Shown: positions 49,825-61,948 of the stretch, piece after piece
Numbering within the stretch: the first letter of the stretch is position 1
How the letters are laid out: each line of letters opens with the position of its first letter
NCBI RefSeq assembly: GCF_900115495.1
Contig: NZ_FOWR01000032.1
Coordinates: 1-62,461 of the forward strand
DNA: 62,461 nucleotides
From: Enterovibrio norvegicus DSM 15893
GTDB lineage: Bacteria; Pseudomonadota; Gammaproteobacteria; Enterobacterales; Vibrionaceae
Direction: 5' to 3'
Program-made: the position numbers and the translations under genes
The notes under the pieces: model-generated
The model's database searches: none
Seen by the model: only the letters and a program-made list of their open reading frames with translations
What the model was told of the DNA's origin: nothing

Positions 49825-52800
49825 TTAATCGTCGCTTAGACCAGCATTAAGCAATGCAGCCAGATCGTGTGATGCTTGTTCAGCATCGATCTGAGGTGCA
49901 ACAGGCGCTTCAGCTACAACACGCTTAACTTGACGTGTTTTGTGGTATGCGAAACCGGTACCCGCTGGGATCAAACGACCCACGATAACGTTCTCTTTCA
50001 GACCACGTAGCTCATCACGCTTACCAGAAACCGCAGCTTCGGTTAGAACGCGAGTCGTCTCTTGGAACGATGCCGCTGAGATGAATGACTCAGTTGCTAG
50101 AGATGCTTTAGTAATACCAAGCAAATCACGTTCAAAGGTAGCAATCTGCTTGCCTTCGTCTTCAAGTTTACGGTTCGCAATCGTTACGCGAGAGAATTCT
50201 ACTTGCTCGCCTTCTAGGAACTCAGAGTCACCAGATTTCGAGATAGTTACCTTGCGTAGCATCTGACGAACAATCGTTTCGATGTGCTTATCGTTAATCT
50301 TAACGCCTTGCAGACGGTAAACGTCTTGCACTTCGTTAGTGATGTACTCAGTTACCGCACGTACGCCACGTAGACGCAGAATATCGTGTGGAGACTCAGG
50401 ACCATCGGCGATTACGTCACCTTTCTCAACTTTCTCGCCTTCGAATACGTTCAACTGACGCCACTTAGGAATCATTTCTTCGTATGGACTGCCATCCGTT
50501 GGAGTGATGATCAAACGACGCTTACCTTTGGTTTCTTTACCGAAGGATACAGCACCTGTGATCTCAGCTAGAATCGCAGGCTCTTTAGGCTTACGTGCTT
50601 CGAACAGGTCTGCTACGCGCGGTAGACCACCGGTGATATCTTTCGTACCACTTGCAGCTTGCGGGATACGAGATAGCACTTCACCGATACCAACGGTTGC
50701 ACCATCTTCCAACTGGACAATTGCTTTACCAGGTAGGAAGTATTGTGCTGGCATGTCAGTACCAGGGATCATCACAGCGTTACCAGATGCATCAAGCAAC
50801 TTCACGGTAGGACGCATGTCTTTACCTGCAGAAGTACGCTCAGCCGCGTCTAGGATAACCATTGAAGATAGACCCGTCAGTTCATCCGTTTGACGCTGAA
50901 CGGTAACACCGTCCACCATGTCTGCGAATTCAATGCGACCTTCTACTTCGGTGATGATTGGCATTGTGTGCGGGTCCCAGTTTGCTACGGTTTCACCGAT
51001 AGCCACTGCGTCGCCGTCTTTCTTCGCCAGGATAGTACCGTAAGGAAGCTTGTAGCTTTCCTTAGTACGACCAAACTCATCAACGATAGTCAGTTCAGAA
51101 GCACGAGACGTGATAACCAGCTTGCCTGCGTTGTTCGTTACGAACTTCGCATTGTGCAGGTGCAACGAACCGTTGTTCTTCACTTGAATGCTGTTTTCTG
51201 CTGCCGCACGAGATGCCGCACCACCGATGTGGAACGTACGCATCGTCAGCTGTGTACCCGGCTCACCGATTGACTGAGCAGCGATAACACCCACTGCTTC
51301 GCCATGGTTCACAATGTGACCACGTGCCAAATCACGACCGTAACAGTTTGCACAACAACCAAAGTCAGTCTGACAGCTTACTACAGAGCGCACTTTAATT
51401 TGGTCAACAGAGTTCTGTTCTAGAATCTCACACCACTTCTCATCAAGAAGGGTGTTACGAGGTGCAAGAACTTCTTCTGTACCAGGCTTCATGACGTCTT
51501 CAGCAACAACACGACCAAGAACACGCTCACGCAGTGCTTCTTTAACGTCGCCGCCTTCGATAACTGCCATCATGTGGATACCTTCGCTGGTACCACAATC
51601 GGTTTCAGTGACTACAACGTCTTGTGCAACATCTACTAGACGACGAGTCAGGTAACCTGAGTTCGCAGTCTTAAGTGCTGTATCCGCTAGACCCTTACGA
51701 GCACCGTGAGTCGAGATAAAGTACTGAAGTACGTTCAAACCTTCACGGAAGTTCGCAGTGATTGGCGTTTCGATGATTGAGCCATCCGGCTTAGCCATCA
51801 GACCACGCATACCCGCCAACTGACGAATCTGAGCAGCAGAACCACGAGCACCAGAGTCGGCCATCATGTAAACGCTGTTAAACGATTTCTGCTCTTCTTG
51901 CTCGCCATCACGGTTGATAACAGTGTCATGCGACAAGTTATCCATCATCGCTTTAGCAACTTGTTCGTTGGCTGCAGCCCAGATATCGATAACTTTGTTG
52001 TAACGTTCGCCCGCTGTAACCAGACCTGACTGGAACTGTTCCTGAATCTCTGCAACTTCAGCTTCAGCTGCTTCGATTAGGTCGTATTTCGCCTGTGGAA
52101 TAACCATGTCGTCGATACCAACAGATACACCAGACAGTGCCGCGTATGCGAAACCGGTGTACATGATTTGGTCAGCGAAGACTACAGTGTCTTTCAAGCC
52201 CAGTTTACGGTAACAAGTGTTCAGCAAGTTAGAGATCTGCTTTTTGCCCAGCGCTTGGTTAACAATCTCGTATGGCAGGCCTTCAGGCACGATTTGCCAT
52301 AGCATTGCACGACCAACGGTGGTGTCACGCAGCTCTACAGATTCAGAACGGTTACCCATCTCATCAAACAGAACTTCTTTCAAGCGTACTTTTACGCGAG
52401 CGTGAAGTTCAGCGTTGCCGGTACGGTAAGCTTTTTCAGCTTCCGCAGGGCCAGATAGGTAAAGGCCTTCACCTTTCGCATTAATTTTTTCGCGGGTCAT
52501 GTAGTACAGACCCAATACAACGTCCTGAGAAGGTACGATGATTGGATCACCGGACGCAGGAGACAGGATGTTGTTGGTCGACATCATCAGAGCACGTGCT
52601 TCAAGCTGCGCTTCCAGCGTCAACGGTACGTGTACCGCCATCTGGTCACCATCGAAGTCGGCGTTGTATGCCGCACAAACGAGTGGGTGCAGTTGAATTG
52701 CTTTACCTTCGATCAACACAGGTTCGAACGCTTGGATACCCAAACGGTGAAGTGTTGGTGCACGGTTCAGCAGTACTGGGTGTTCACGGATAACTTCATC

Positions 52801-54036
52801 CAAGATATCCCAAACAACAGCTTCTTCACGCTCAACCATTTTCTTAGCAGCTTTGATCGTCGTCGCAAGACCACGTGCTTCTAGCTTGCCATAGATGAAT
52901 GGTTTGAATAGCTCAAGTGCCATCTTCTTAGGAAGACCACACTGGTGCAGACGAAGGTATGGACCTACGGTGATTACCGAACGACCAGAGTAGTCTACAC
53001 GCTTACCAAGCAAGTTCTGACGGAAACGACCTTGCTTACCTTTGATCATGTCAGCCAGAGACTTAAGCGGACGCTTGTTCGAACCAGTAATGGCACGACC
53101 ACGACGACCGTTGTCTAGCAGGGCATCAACTGACTCTTGCAGCATACGCTTTTCGTTACGTACGATGATGTCAGGTGCAGCCAGATCCAGTAGGCGTTTC
53201 AGACGGTTATTACGGTTGATTACACGACGGTACAGATCGTTAAGATCTGACGTTGCGAAACGACCGCCATCCAGTGGTACCAGAGGACGAAGATCCGGTG
53301 GCAGAACTGGAAGTACAGTCAGGATCATCCACTCAGGGTTGTTTCCAGACTGTAGGAATGCTTCAACAAGCTTCAAACGCTTGGTGATTTTCTTACGCTT
53401 AGTTTCAGAGTTAGTTTCTTCCAACTCTTCACGCATAAGTTCAGTTTCAGCTTGAAGGTCCATGTTGGCCAACAATGCTTTAACTGCTTCAGCACCCATA
53501 CGAGCGTCGAATTCATCACCCCATTGCTCAAGCGCGTCAAGATACTGTTCTTCTGACAGCATTTGGCTACGCTCAAGATCGGTCATGCCTGGTTCGATCA
53601 CAACATATGATTCGAAGTACAGAACACGCTCGATGTCACGCAAAGGCATGTCCATCAGCAAGCCGATACGAGATGGTAGTGATTTTAGGAACCAGATGTG
53701 GGCAACAGGTGAAGCAAGCTCAATGTGACCCATACGCTCACGGCGTACTTTAGTCTGAGTAACTTCAACACCACACTTTTCACAGATCACACCACGGTGC
53801 TTAAGGCGTTTGTATTTACCGCAAAGACATTCATAGTCTTTTACTGGGCCAAAGATACGTGCACAGAAAAGACCGTCACGCTCAGGCTTGAAGGTACGGT
53901 AGTTAATTGTTTCTGGCTTTTTAACTTCACCAAAAGACCATGAACGAATCATGTCTGGTGAAGCTAGACCGATTTTGATTGCATCAAATTCTTCGGTCTT
54001 ATGCTGTGCTTTCAGAAACTTAAGTAAGTCTTTCAC
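49825..54036 (-). CDS. rpoC: RNA polymerase subunit beta prime
   Basis: 1403 residues (E. coli 1407). Zinc-binding [20 protein letters not shown] near residue 70, catalytic NADFDGDQM with three Asp that hold the active-site magnesium, second zinc cluster CGTSEG...[13 protein letters not shown], and a C-terminal acidic end. The two genes are 87 bases apart, in one transcription unit with rpoB. Confidence 0.99.
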   Translation of the reverse strand: MKDLLKFLKAQHKTEEFDAIKIGLASPDMIRSWSFGEVKKPETINYRTFKPERDGLFCARIFGPVKDYECLCGKYKRLKHRGVICEKCGVEVTQTKVRRERMGHIELASPVAHIWFLKSLPSRIGLLMDMPLRDIERVLYFESYVVIEPGMTDLERSQMLSEEQYLDALEQWGDEFDARMGAEAVKALLANMDLQAETELMREELEETNSETKRKKITKRLKLVEAFLQSGNNPEWMILTVLPVLPPDLRPLVPLDGGRFATSDLNDLYRRVINRNNRLKRLLDLAAPDIIVRNEKRMLQESVDALLDNGRRGRAITGSNKRPLKSLADMIKGKQGRFRQNLLGKRVDYSGRSVITVGPYLRLHQCGLPKKMALELFKPFIYGKLEARGLATTIKAAKKMVEREEAVVWDILDEVIREHPVLLNRAPTLHRLGIQAFEPVLIEGKAIQLHPLVCAAYNADFDGDQMAVHVPLTLEAQLEARALMMSTNNILSPASGDPIIVPSQDVVLGLYYMTREKINAKGEGLYLSGPAEAEKAYRTGNAELHARVKVRLKEVLFDEMGNRSESVELRDTTVGRAMLWQIVPEGLPYEIVNQALGKKQISNLLNTCYRKLGLKDTVVFADQIMYTGFAYAALSGVSVGIDDMVIPQAKYDLIEAAEAEVAEIQEQFQSGLVTAGERYNKVIDIWAAANEQVAKAMMDNLSHDTVINRDGEQEEQKSFNSVYMMADSGARGSAAQIRQLAGMRGLMAKPDGSIIETPITANFREGLNVLQYFISTHGARKGLADTALKTANSGYLTRRLVDVAQDVVVTETDCGTSEGIHMMAVIEGGDVKEALRERVLGRVVAEDVMKPGTEEVLAPRNTLLDEKWCEILEQNSVDQIKVRSVVSCQTDFGCCANCYGRDLARGHIVNHGEAVGVIAAQSIGEPGTQLTMRTFHIGGAASRAAAENSIQVKNNGSLHLHNAKFVTNNAGKLVITSRASELTIVDEFGRTKESYKLPYGTILAKKDGDAVAIGETVANWDPHTMPIITEVEGRIEFADMVDGVTVQRQTDELTGLSSMVILDAAERTSAGKDMRPTVKLLDASGNAVMIPGTDMPAQYFLPGKAIVQLEDGATVGIGEVLSRIPQAASGTKDITGGLPRVADLFEARKPKEPAILAEITGAVSFGKETKGKRRLIITPTDGSPYEEMIPKWRQLNVFEGEKVEKGDVIADGPESPHDILRLRGVRAVTEYITNEVQDVYRLQGVKINDKHIETIVRQMLRKVTISKSGDSEFLEGEQVEFSRVTIANRKLEDEGKQIATFERDLLGITKASLATESFISAASFQETTRVLTEAAVSGKRDELRGLKENVIVGRLIPAGTGFAYHKTRQVKRVVAEAPVAPQIDAEQASHDLAALLNAGLSDD

Positions 54037-54123
54037 ATTTGGCTCCTGTGAGGAGTTGACCCATAAAGGCGCTGGCAGGCAGCGCCTTCATATTGATACC
54101 GGAATTAACGTTCAAGCCTTGGC

Positions 54124-57100
54124 TTATTCGTCTTCCAGCTCGATGTTGATACCCAACGAGCGGATTTCTTTCAGCAATACGTTGAAAGATTCCGGCATAC
54201 CCGGCTCCATGCGGTGATCGCCGTCGACGATGTTCTTATACATCTTCGTACGACCATTCACGTCATCCGACTTAACAGTCAGCATTTCTTGGAGGGTATA
54301 TGCTGCGCCGTATGCTTCAAGCGCCCACACTTCCATCTCACCGAAACGCTGGCCACCGAACTGAGCTTTACCACCCAGCGGCTGCTGAGTAACAAGGCTG
54401 TAAGAACCGGTAGAACGGGCGTGCATCTTGTCATCAACCAAGTGGTTCAATTTCAGCATGTACATGTAACCAACAGTTACAGGACGCTCAAACTTCTCAC
54501 CAGTACGGCCGTCGAATAGGTTCAACTGGCCAGACTCTGGTAGATCACCCAGTTTCAGTAGCTCTTTGATTGACGGCTCAGGCGCACCATCAAATACAGG
54601 CGTTGCGATCGGTAGACCTGCACGCAAGTTTTGAATCAGTGTACGCACTTCGTCATCAGTCATCGTGCTGATATCGACTTTTTGACGCGTATCACCCAGG
54701 CTGTAAACCTTCTGCAGGAATTCGCGGAATTTCGCCAATTCTTGCTGCTCTTTAAGCATCTTGTTGATCTTGTTACCGATACCTTTCGCCGCTAGGCCAA
54801 GGTGGGTTTCAAGGATCTGACCGATGTTCATACGAGACGGTACACCCAGTGGGTTTAGAACGATGTCTACTGGCTCACCAGTTTCGTCGTACGGCATATC
54901 TTCAACAGGGTTGATCTTAGAGATAACACCCTTGTTACCGTGACGACCTGCCATCTTATCACCAGGTTGGATACGACGTTTAACAGCCAGGTAAACCTTA
55001 ACAATCTTAAGGACGCCCGGTGCCAAGTCATCACCCTGAGTGATCTTACGGCGCTTGGTGTCGAACTTCTTATCGAAGTCAGCTTTCAATTCGTCGTACT
55101 GCTCAGCCAGTTGCTCTAGCTGAGTTTGCAGCGCTTCGTCGTCAAGGGTTTGCGTTAGCATGCTCTGACGATCCATGTTCGCCAGTTTTTCTTGGCTATA
55201 ACCGGCATGACCCAGTACGCCACGAACACGTGCTACCAAACCACCTTCAAGAATAGAGAACTCTTCTGTCAGGTCTTTCTTGGCTTCTTTCAGCTGCATT
55301 TCTTCGATTTCTAGCGCACGCTTGTCTTTCTCTACACCATCACGGGTAAATACTTGTACGTCGATAACCGTACCAGATACACCGTTAGGAACACGTAGAG
55401 AAGAGTCTTTCACGTCAGACGCTTTCTCACCAAAGATTGCACGTAGTAGTTTTTCTTCTGGCGTAAGTTGGGTTTCACCTTTAGGTGTTACTTTACCTAC
55501 CAGAATGTCACCGCCTTTCACTTCCGCACCGATGTATACAACACCAGATTCGTCAAGCTTAGACAGCGCCGCTTCACCCACGTTAGGGATATCAGCAGTA
55601 ATTTCTTCGCTACCCAGTTTAGTATCACGTGCCACACAAGAAAGCTCTTGAATGTGGATAGTCGTCAGGCGGTCTTCCTGTACTACACGCTCAGATACAA
55701 GGATGGAGTCCTCGAAGTTGTAACCGTTCCAAGGCATGAACGCGATACGCATGTTCTGGCCAAGTGCAAGTTCACCTAGGTCGGTTGAAGGACCATCAGC
55801 CAGCACATCACCACGAGCACATAGTTCACCAGGCATCACCGTTGGACGCTGGTTAATGCACGTGTTCTGGTTAGAACGGGTGTACTTCGTCAGGTTATAG
55901 ATGTCGATACCCGCTTCACCAGAAACCAGTTCGTCTTCGTTAACCTTGATAACAATACGAGATGCATCTACTGACTGAACCATACCGCCGCGCTTAGCAA
56001 CAGCAGTTACGCCCGAGTCAACCGCTACTGCACGCTCAATACCAGTACCAACCAACGGCTTATCAGCACGTAATGTTGGCACTGCCTGACGTTGCATGTT
56101 CGCACCCATAAGTGCACGGTTAGCATCATCGTGCTCTAGGAACGGGATCAGGGATGCCGCCACCGATACAACCTGGTTGGTTGCAACGTCCATGTACTGA
56201 ACGTGATCGCTTGGGTGCAGACCTGAATCGCCTTTCTGGCGAGCAGTAACAAGTTCTTCACCGAATGAGCCATCGTCATTCAACACGGCATTTGCCTGTG
56301 CAATAACGAACTGACCTTCTTCGATAGCAGAAAGGTAATCAATTTGATCCGTTACTTTACCGTCAACAACTTTGCGGTAAGGCGTTTCTAGGAAGCCGTA
56401 CGGGTTAGTACGTGCATACGCAGACAGCGAGTTGATCAAACCGATGTTTGGACCTTCAGGTGTTTCGATAGGACACAGACGACCGTAGTGGGTTGCGTGT
56501 ACGTCTCGAACTTCAAAGCCTGCACGCTCACGCGTCAGACCGCCTGGGCCCAATGCAGAAATACGACGCTTATGCGTTACTTCTGACAACGGGTTGTTTT
56601 GGTCCATAAACTGTGACAACTGAGAAGAGCCAAAGAACTCTTTCACTGCCGCAGAGATAGGTTTAGCGTTGATCAGATCTTGAGGCATGATTGCATCAAG
56701 GTCGCCAAGGCTTAGACGTTCTTTAACTGCACGTTCAACACGAACCAGACCTACACGGAATTGGTTCTCTGCCATTTCGCCAACAGAACGAATACGACGG
56801 TTACCCAAGTGGTCAATGTCATCCACTTCACCGATACCGTTACGGATATCGATAAGCTTACGCATTACCTGGATAATATCGTCATGGCTAAGCACACCAG
56901 AACCGGTCATTTCTTCGCGGCACAGTGAACTGTTGAACTTCATGCGACCTACCGCAGAAAGATCGTAACGATCTTCTGAGAAGAACAGGCTTTCAAAAAG
57001 CTGCTCTGCTGCTTCACGCGTTGGTGGTTCACCAGGGCGCATCATGCGGTAGATTTCTACCAATGCAGACAGACGGTCAGTCGTACTATCGATACGCAAG

Positions 57101-58149
57101 GTATCAGACATGTATGGACCGTGGTCTAGATCATTGGTGAATAGGGTTTCGATCTTCTTGTGGCCAGCTTGAGAAAGAAGCGCTAGGGACTCTAGGCTTA
57201 GTTCTTGGTTAGCAGCAGCAATGATCTCACCGGTTTCCTCGTTGATATAGTCACGTGCAGCAATTTTGCCCACGATGTACTCAACAGGAACATCAATTTG
57301 TTTGATGCCGTCTTTTTCTAGCTGACGGATTTGGCGCGCAGTGATACGACGGCCTGTTTCCACGTAAACTTGACCGTTAGCTTCAATATCGAAGCTCGCA
57401 GTTTCGCCACGTAGACGATCCGGTACCAGTTCCATCACCAAAGATTTGCCTTGTACTTCGAACACTACTTTGTCGAAGAACAGGTCAAGAATTTGCTCGG
57501 TGGTGTATTCCAGCGCACGCAGAATGATCGACGCAGGAAGCTTACGACGACGGTCAATACGTACGTAGACAGCATCCTTAGGATCGAATTCAAAATCCAA
57601 CCACGAACCGCGGTAAGGAATGATACGTGCGTTGTACAGCACTTTACCTGAGGAATGGGTTTTACCCTTATCGCTGTCGAAGAAGACGCCCGGGCTACGA
57701 TGCAGCTGGGATACGATAACCCTCTCAGTACCGTTAATTACGAAGGTACCATTGTCGGTCATGAGTGGAATTTCACCCATGTAGACTTCTTGTTCTTTAA
57801 TGTCTTTTACGGTGCCAGCAGGTGCGTCTTTGTCAAACATCACTAGACGCAGTTTCACGCGAAGCGGTGCAGAATAAGTTACGCCACGAATTTGGCATTC
57901 TTTAACATCAAAAACTGGCTCACCGAGACGATAGCTAACGTATTGCAGCTCGGAATTGCCATTGTAGCTCTGAATCGGAAAAACAGAGCGAAAGGCAGCT
58001 TCAAGACCGTATTGCCCTTCTGGATCCTGCTCGATAAATTTTTCGAAAGAATCAAGCTGGATAGACAGTAAGTATGGTACGTCCAAGACTTGCGGACGCT
58101 TACCAAAATCCTTACGGATACGCTTTTTCTCGGTATAAGAGTAAACCAT
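54124..58149 (-). CDS. rpoB: RNA polymerase subunit beta
   Basis: 1341 residues (E. coli 1342). The rifampicin-binding region reads [20 protein letters not shown] with [19 protein letters not shown], the sensitive-type sequence. C-terminus [21 protein letters not shown] is typical. Begins 231 bases after rplL, behind a partial terminator. Confidence 0.99.
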   Translation of the reverse strand: MVYSYTEKKRIRKDFGKRPQVLDVPYLLSIQLDSFEKFIEQDPEGQYGLEAAFRSVFPIQSYNGNSELQYVSYRLGEPVFDVKECQIRGVTYSAPLRVKLRLVMFDKDAPAGTVKDIKEQEVYMGEIPLMTDNGTFVINGTERVIVSQLHRSPGVFFDSDKGKTHSSGKVLYNARIIPYRGSWLDFEFDPKDAVYVRIDRRRKLPASIILRALEYTTEQILDLFFDKVVFEVQGKSLVMELVPDRLRGETASFDIEANGQVYVETGRRITARQIRQLEKDGIKQIDVPVEYIVGKIAARDYINEETGEIIAAANQELSLESLALLSQAGHKKIETLFTNDLDHGPYMSDTLRIDSTTDRLSALVEIYRMMRPGEPPTREAAEQLFESLFFSEDRYDLSAVGRMKFNSSLCREEMTGSGVLSHDDIIQVMRKLIDIRNGIGEVDDIDHLGNRRIRSVGEMAENQFRVGLVRVERAVKERLSLGDLDAIMPQDLINAKPISAAVKEFFGSSQLSQFMDQNNPLSEVTHKRRISALGPGGLTRERAGFEVRDVHATHYGRLCPIETPEGPNIGLINSLSAYARTNPYGFLETPYRKVVDGKVTDQIDYLSAIEEGQFVIAQANAVLNDDGSFGEELVTARQKGDSGLHPSDHVQYMDVATNQVVSVAASLIPFLEHDDANRALMGANMQRQAVPTLRADKPLVGTGIERAVAVDSGVTAVAKRGGMVQSVDASRIVIKVNEDELVSGEAGIDIYNLTKYTRSNQNTCINQRPTVMPGELCARGDVLADGPSTDLGELALGQNMRIAFMPWNGYNFEDSILVSERVVQEDRLTTIHIQELSCVARDTKLGSEEITADIPNVGEAALSKLDESGVVYIGAEVKGGDILVGKVTPKGETQLTPEEKLLRAIFGEKASDVKDSSLRVPNGVSGTVIDVQVFTRDGVEKDKRALEIEEMQLKEAKKDLTEEFSILEGGLVARVRGVLGHAGYSQEKLANMDRQSMLTQTLDDEALQTQLEQLAEQYDELKADFDKKFDTKRRKITQGDDLAPGVLKIVKVYLAVKRRIQPGDKMAGRHGNKGVISKINPVEDMPYDETGEPVDIVLNPLGVPSRMNIGQILETHLGLAAKGIGNKINKMLKEQQELAKFREFLQKVYSLGDTRQKVDISTMTDDEVRTLIQNLRAGLPIATPVFDGAPEPSIKELLKLGDLPESGQLNLFDGRTGEKFERPVTVGYMYMLKLNHLVDDKMHARSTGSYSLVTQQPLGGKAQFGGQRFGEMEVWALEAYGAAYTLQEMLTVKSDDVNGRTKMYKNIVDGDHRMEPGMPESFNVLLKEIRSLGINIELEDE

Positions 58150-58269
58150 AGGGTTCCTCAGCTCGCTGATAAGTGACCCAAACTGTCCAGACTGAGGGAC
58201 AGTAACTAAACAACCGCCGTTTACTGTAGGAACATCAGAGAGTTATCCCGATGTTTTTTTTGCATGAAC

Positions 58270-58303
58270 GGTAGTGACTAAACGGGGTGAAAAATTCACT
58301 ACT
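58270..58303 (-). repeat. Stem-loop in the rplL-rpoB spacer
   Basis: GGTAGTGA at 58270-58277 and TCACTACT at 58296-58303 pair on either side of an 18-base loop. E. coli has an RNase III processing hairpin at this place; this could be its counterpart. Confidence 0.45.
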
Positions 58304-58314
58304 GCCCTACAGCG

Positions 58315-58347
58315 CAAAAAGGCCGGTGGCTATTTAGCCACCAGCCG
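58315..58347 (-). terminator. Attenuator between rplL and rpoB
   Basis: On the minus strand GGCTGGTGGCT-AAAT-AGCCACCGGCC then five T. In E. coli a partial terminator here lowers rpoBC expression relative to rplJL. Confidence 0.8.
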
Positions 58348-58380
58348 TTAGCCTAAACAGGCTAAGAAATTAAGTATAAA

Positions 58381-58746
58381 TTACTTAACTTCAACAGAAG
58401 CACCAGCTTCTTCTAGATCTTTCTTAAGAGCTTCAGCTTCTTCTTTAGAAACAGCTTCTTTCAACGGAGCTGGAGCACCGTCAACTACAGCTTTAGCTTC
58501 TTTCAGGCCAAGACCAGTTGCGCTACGTACTGCTTTGATTACAGCAACTTTGTTTGCGCCACAAGCAGTTAGAATTACGTCGAATTCAGTTTGCTCTTCA
58601 GCAGCTTCAGCAGCAGCGCCGCCAGCTACAACTGCAGCAGCTGCAGATACGCCGAACTTCTCTTCCATTGCTTCGATTAGTTCAACAACTTGCATTACAG
58701 ACATTTCTGCAACTGCGTCTAGGATTTGCTCGTTAGTGATAGACAT
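58381..58746 (-). CDS. rplL: 50S ribosomal protein L7/L12
   Basis: 121 residues: N-terminal dimer domain ([20 protein letters not shown]), Ala-rich hinge (about 36-52) and C-terminal factor-binding domain. The ATG at 58746 aligns with E. coli; the frame runs a little further upstream without meaning. Confidence 0.98.
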   Translation of the reverse strand: MSITNEQILDAVAEMSVMQVVELIEAMEEKFGVSAAAAVVAGGAAAEAAEEQTEFDVILTACGANKVAVIKAVRSATGLGLKEAKAVVDGAPAPLKEAVSKEEAEALKKDLEEAGASVEVK

Positions 58747-58806
58747 AACAATTCTCTTTAAAGTCAACAATTAGTTTAAATAGCAACCAGTTAAAAGCAA
58801 GGCAAA

Positions 58807-59301
58807 TTATGCCGCTACTTCTTCTTTTTGGTCGCGAACAGCTGCGATAGTACGTACCAGCTTGCCAGCAGACGCTTCTTTCATGCACATCATTAGGCGT
58901 GCAATTGCTTCGTCGTAAGTTGGCAGTGTTGCAAGTACATCAGCGTCAGTAATAGCGCCTTCGAATGCAGCAGCTTTGATCTCGAAATCTTTATTCTCTT
59001 TAGCGAAGTCTTTAAAAAGACGCGCAGCAGCACCAGGGTGCTCGTTAGAGAAACCGATCAGAGTAGGACCAACAAAAATGTCTTGTAGACACTCATAGTT
59101 AGTACCTTGAACCGCACGACGTGCAAGGGTGTTACGAACAACTTTCAGGTAAACGCCCGCTTCACGCGCTTGTTTACGTAGAGAAGTCATTGCACCAACC
59201 GCGACACCGCGAGAATCAGCTACAACTGCAGACAGGGCACCACTGGCAGCTTCGTTGACTTCAGCAACAATTGCTTTTTTGTCTTGAAGATTTAATGCCA
59301 T
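58807..59301 (-). CDS. rplJ: 50S ribosomal protein L10
   Basis: 164 residues, anchors L7/L12 to the stalk. [21 protein letters not shown] and [35 protein letters not shown] are standard. Preceded by AGGAG and the L10 leader. Confidence 0.98.
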   Translation of the reverse strand: MALNLQDKKAIVAEVNEAASGALSAVVADSRGVAVGAMTSLRKQAREAGVYLKVVRNTLARRAVQGTNYECLQDIFVGPTLIGFSNEHPGAAARLFKDFAKENKDFEIKAAAFEGAITDADVLATLPTYDEAIARLMMCMKEASAGKLVRTIAAVRDQKEEVAA

Positions 59302-59492
59302 TTGGATTTGCTCCTGGATTATATATACACCACTCGCTGCTTCTCAGCAGGAGAGTAATTACGGCGCAGATCCAAGAAAGAAAATTATCTATCATGTCCT
59401 GGCACCGTCTACGTAGGGCATATTAAGTTTCTATTCGAAAATGGAAACGCCTACGGTCTTGGACGAAGTCCGACTAGCGGACATCAGCCATT
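59302..59492 (-). ncRNA. L10 leader of rplJL
   Basis: On the minus strand the 190 bases before rplJ contain CTACGTAGACGGTGCCAGGA and several stem-loops including TCTCCTGCTGAGAAGCAGCGAG (parts), the pattern of the L10 leader, where L10-L7/L12 binds its own mRNA and blocks translation. A stem AAAGCGGG / CCCGCTTT at 59498-59530 lies just ahead, together with TAAAAT, a possible -10. Confidence 0.75.
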
Positions 59493-59537
59493 ATTTTAAA
59501 GCGGGAAATTGTACAGTAACTCCCCGCTTTAAGCAAA

Positions 59538-60242
59538 TTAGATTGCTTGTGCGTCCAGAGTGTTCTGGTCAACCGAAACACCCGCACCCATAGTGGTCGA
59601 GATGCTTACTTTCTTGATGAAAGTACCTTTCGCTGAAGAAGGCTTCGCTTTCTTCAGAGCTACCAACAATGCTTCAAGGTTACCCTTAAGTTTGTCAGTA
59701 TCGAAATCAACCTTACCGATAGTGGTATGGATGATACCGTTCTTGTCGTTACGGTAACGAACCTGACCAGCTTTAGCGTTCTTAACCGCTTCAGCAACGT
59801 TAGGTGTTACAGTACCAACTTTAGGGTTTGGCATTAGACCGCGTGGACCCAAGATAGTACCCAATTGACCTACAACGCGCATTGCATCTGGAGATGCGAT
59901 AACTACGTCGAAGTTCATTTCGCCTTTCTTGATTTGGTCAGCAAGGTCTTCCATACCAACGATATCAGCACCAGCTTCTTTAGCAGCTTCAGCGTTCGCA
60001 CCTTGAGTGAATACCGCTACGCGGATGTCACGGCCAGTACCGTGTGGCAATACAGTTGCGCCACGAACGTTTTGGTCTGATTTACGTGCATCGATGCCCA
60101 GGTTTACTGAAACATCAACACTTTCAACGAATTTAGCAGTAGCCAGTTCTTTAAGAAGAGCAACAGCTTCGTTGATGTCATACTCACGAGTACCATCAAC
60201 TGCTTCGCGAATAGCGCGCATACGCTTAGTCAATTTTGCCAT
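59538..60242 (-). CDS. rplA: 50S ribosomal protein L1
   Basis: 234 residues: [41 protein letters not shown] and [15 protein letters not shown] signature. Four bases after rplK; L1 represses this pair by binding the rplK leader in E. coli. Confidence 0.98.
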   Translation of the reverse strand: MAKLTKRMRAIREAVDGTREYDINEAVALLKELATAKFVESVDVSVNLGIDARKSDQNVRGATVLPHGTGRDIRVAVFTQGANAEAAKEAGADIVGMEDLADQIKKGEMNFDVVIASPDAMRVVGQLGTILGPRGLMPNPKVGTVTPNVAEAVKNAKAGQVRYRNDKNGIIHTTIGKVDFDTDKLKGNLEALLVALKKAKPSSAKGTFIKKVSISTTMGAGVSVDQNTLDAQAI

Positions 60243-60246
60243 TGTC

Positions 60247-60675
60247 TTATCCCTCTACCACTAGGCCCATTGAACGAGCAGTACCAGCGATTGAGCGTTT
60301 CATCGCTTCAATGTCAGCACCCGTCATGTCTTTCGCTTTAGTTTCAGCGATTTCCTGAACTTGAGCGTCGGTAACAGTACCTACTTTCTCAGTGTTCGGG
60401 CGACCTGAACCAGACTTGATACCAGCTGCTTTCATAAGAAGAACTGCAGCAGGTGGCGTCTTAGTTTCGAAAGTGAAAGAACGGTCTGCGTATACAGTGA
60501 TAACAACTGGAGTAGGAAGACCTTTCTCCATTGATTCTGTACGTGCGTTGAACGCTTTACAGAATTCCATGATGTTAACACCGTGCTGACCTAGAGCTGG
60601 ACCAACTGGTGGACTTGGGTTAGCCATACCAGCTGCAACTTGCAGCTTGATGTAAGCTTCTACTTTTTTAGCCAT
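60247..60675 (-). CDS. rplK: 50S ribosomal protein L11
   Basis: 142 residues: [32 protein letters not shown]. The lysines near the N-terminus are targets of PrmA, encoded at 26080. The ATG at 60675 aligns with E. coli; the frame upstream is leader. Confidence 0.98.
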   Translation of the reverse strand: MAKKVEAYIKLQVAAGMANPSPPVGPALGQHGVNIMEFCKAFNARTESMEKGLPTPVVITVYADRSFTFETKTPPAAVLLMKAAGIKSGSGRPNTEKVGTVTDAQVQEIAETKAKDMTGADIEAMKRSIAGTARSMGLVVEG

Positions 60676-60709
60676 TACTAAATACCTAAATTTGGGTTCT
60701 AACGTCTGT

Positions 60710-60737
60710 TTTGTACAAACAAACTCCCCGTTTAACA
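60710..60737 (-). promoter_or_regulatory. rplK promoter
   Basis: On the minus strand TTGTTA (60737-60732), a 16-base spacer and TACAAA (60715-60710). The -35 lies in the T tail of the nusG terminator. Confidence 0.5.
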
Positions 60738-60771
60738 AAAGGGCGCGAAATTGTATTCAAATTTCGCGCCC
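60733..60771 (-). terminator. secE-nusG terminator
   Basis: GGGCGCGAAATT / AATTTCGCGCCC, a perfect 12-bp stem with seven-base loop; the minus strand continues TTTTGTT. Confidence 0.85.
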
Positions 60772-60799
60772 CTCGCAATACTTTCCGAGCAAAAAACGA

Positions 60800-61345
60800 T
60801 CAGCTTTTTTCTACTTGGCTGAACTCTAGCTCTACTGGTGTTGCACGACCGAAGATCGAGACAGAAACCTTCACGCGGCTCTTCTCGTAATCAACCTCTT
60901 CGACCACACCGTTGAAGTCCGCAAATGGGCCTTCAGTAACACGAACAACTTCACCCGCTTCGTACACAGTTTTGTGCACTGGGGATTCGCTCGCTTTTTC
61001 CAGACGGTTCAAAATCGCGTCCGCTTCTTTGTCAGAAATCGGCGCTGGGCGATCCGGTGTACCACCAATGAAGCCCATTACACGTGGTACGCTGCGCACC
61101 AAGTGCCATGATTCATCATTCATGATCATTTGAACAAGTACGTAACCTGGGAAAAACTTACGTTCACTTTTACGACGCTGTCCTGCGCGCATTTCTACAA
61201 CTTCTTCAGTAGGTACAAGTACTTCGCCAAAGAAATCTTCCATCTCGTGGATCTTGATATATTCGTTCAAAGACTTAGATACACGGCCTTCAAAACCGGA
61301 AAAAGCTTGAACTACATACCAACGTTTTTTCGGAGCTTCGCTCAT
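60800..61345 (-). CDS. nusG: Transcription termination/antitermination protein NusG
   Basis: 181 residues: [21 protein letters not shown]-terminal domain, [26 protein letters not shown], then KOW domain with [22 protein letters not shown] at 61345, ten bases after the secE stop at 61356. Together with secE one operon. Confidence 0.98.
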   Translation of the reverse strand: MSEAPKKRWYVVQAFSGFEGRVSKSLNEYIKIHEMEDFFGEVLVPTEEVVEMRAGQRRKSERKFFPGYVLVQMIMNDESWHLVRSVPRVMGFIGGTPDRPAPISDKEADAILNRLEKASESPVHKTVYEAGEVVRVTEGPFADFNGVVEEVDYEKSRVKVSVSIFGRATPVELEFSQVEKS

Positions 61346-61355
61346 GAATTTATCC

Positions 61356-61727
61356 TCACACGCCAGTGAATAGGCGGACCAGACGGACCATGATACCGTC
61401 GATGCCCCACAGGATGAGCGCCATGACGACAGTGACAGCCAGAACGATGAGAGTGGTCTGCAAAGTTTCTTGACGTGTAGGCCAAACAACTTTACGCACT
61501 TCCATTCGCGATTCTTGTGCAAAAGTGATTGCAGCTTTACCTTTTGCAGTCAGGGCAGCAACACCGCCCGCAGCAGCAACTAGCACAATTACAGCAGCAG
61601 CTCGTAGCACAACAGACATATCACCGTACAGGCTATTTCCCACTACCGCAGTCGCTAGTAAGGCAAAGACTACTACCCATTTCAGGGTGTCCATTGACCC
61701 GGTTGGGGTTTCAGCATTCGCTTTCAT
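61356..61727 (-). CDS. secE: Preprotein translocase subunit SecE
   Basis: 123 residues with three membrane helices, like E. coli SecE. The essential amphipathic segment is [24 protein letters not shown] before the last helix. Upstream spacer (221 bases) carries the tuf terminator and an inverted repeat CTGCGCCAGA / TTTGGCGCAG (61855-61864 and 61892-61901). Confidence 0.97.
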   Translation of the reverse strand: MKANAETPTGSMDTLKWVVVFALLATAVVGNSLYGDMSVVLRAAAVIVLVAAAGGVAALTAKGKAAITFAQESRMEVRKVVWPTRQETLQTTLIVLAVTVVMALILWGIDGIMVRLVRLFTGV

Positions 61728-61901
61728 ACATTCTACCTGTAACTTATCTATTTCATAGACGACGACAACCTCGCGTCAGCGAGGTAAAAAGAACAAGAAA
61801 CAAAAATCTGACACGTTTTCACTGTCTACTTTCTTATCCCATAAACGTTTACTTCTGCGCCAGATAGGCGAAAAAAAGTCCAATCCGATAATTTGGCGCA
61901 G

Positions 61902-61929
61902 AAAAAGGGCATCAAATGATGCCCTTTTT
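61902..61929 (-). terminator. tuf terminator
   Basis: AAAAAGGGCATC-AAAT-GATGCCCTTTTT, a symmetric stem usable in both directions. Confidence 0.92.
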
Positions 61930-61948
61930 GCTAGTGTGTCGTCAAATC

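Noticed and set aside
50504-51273. Long plus-strand frames opposite rpoC
   Set aside because: rpoC is intact and highly conserved; these frames arise from its codon bias.
56505-56640. Possible rifampicin resistance change in rpoB
   Set aside because: The region reads [30 protein letters not shown], the sensitive-type sequence.
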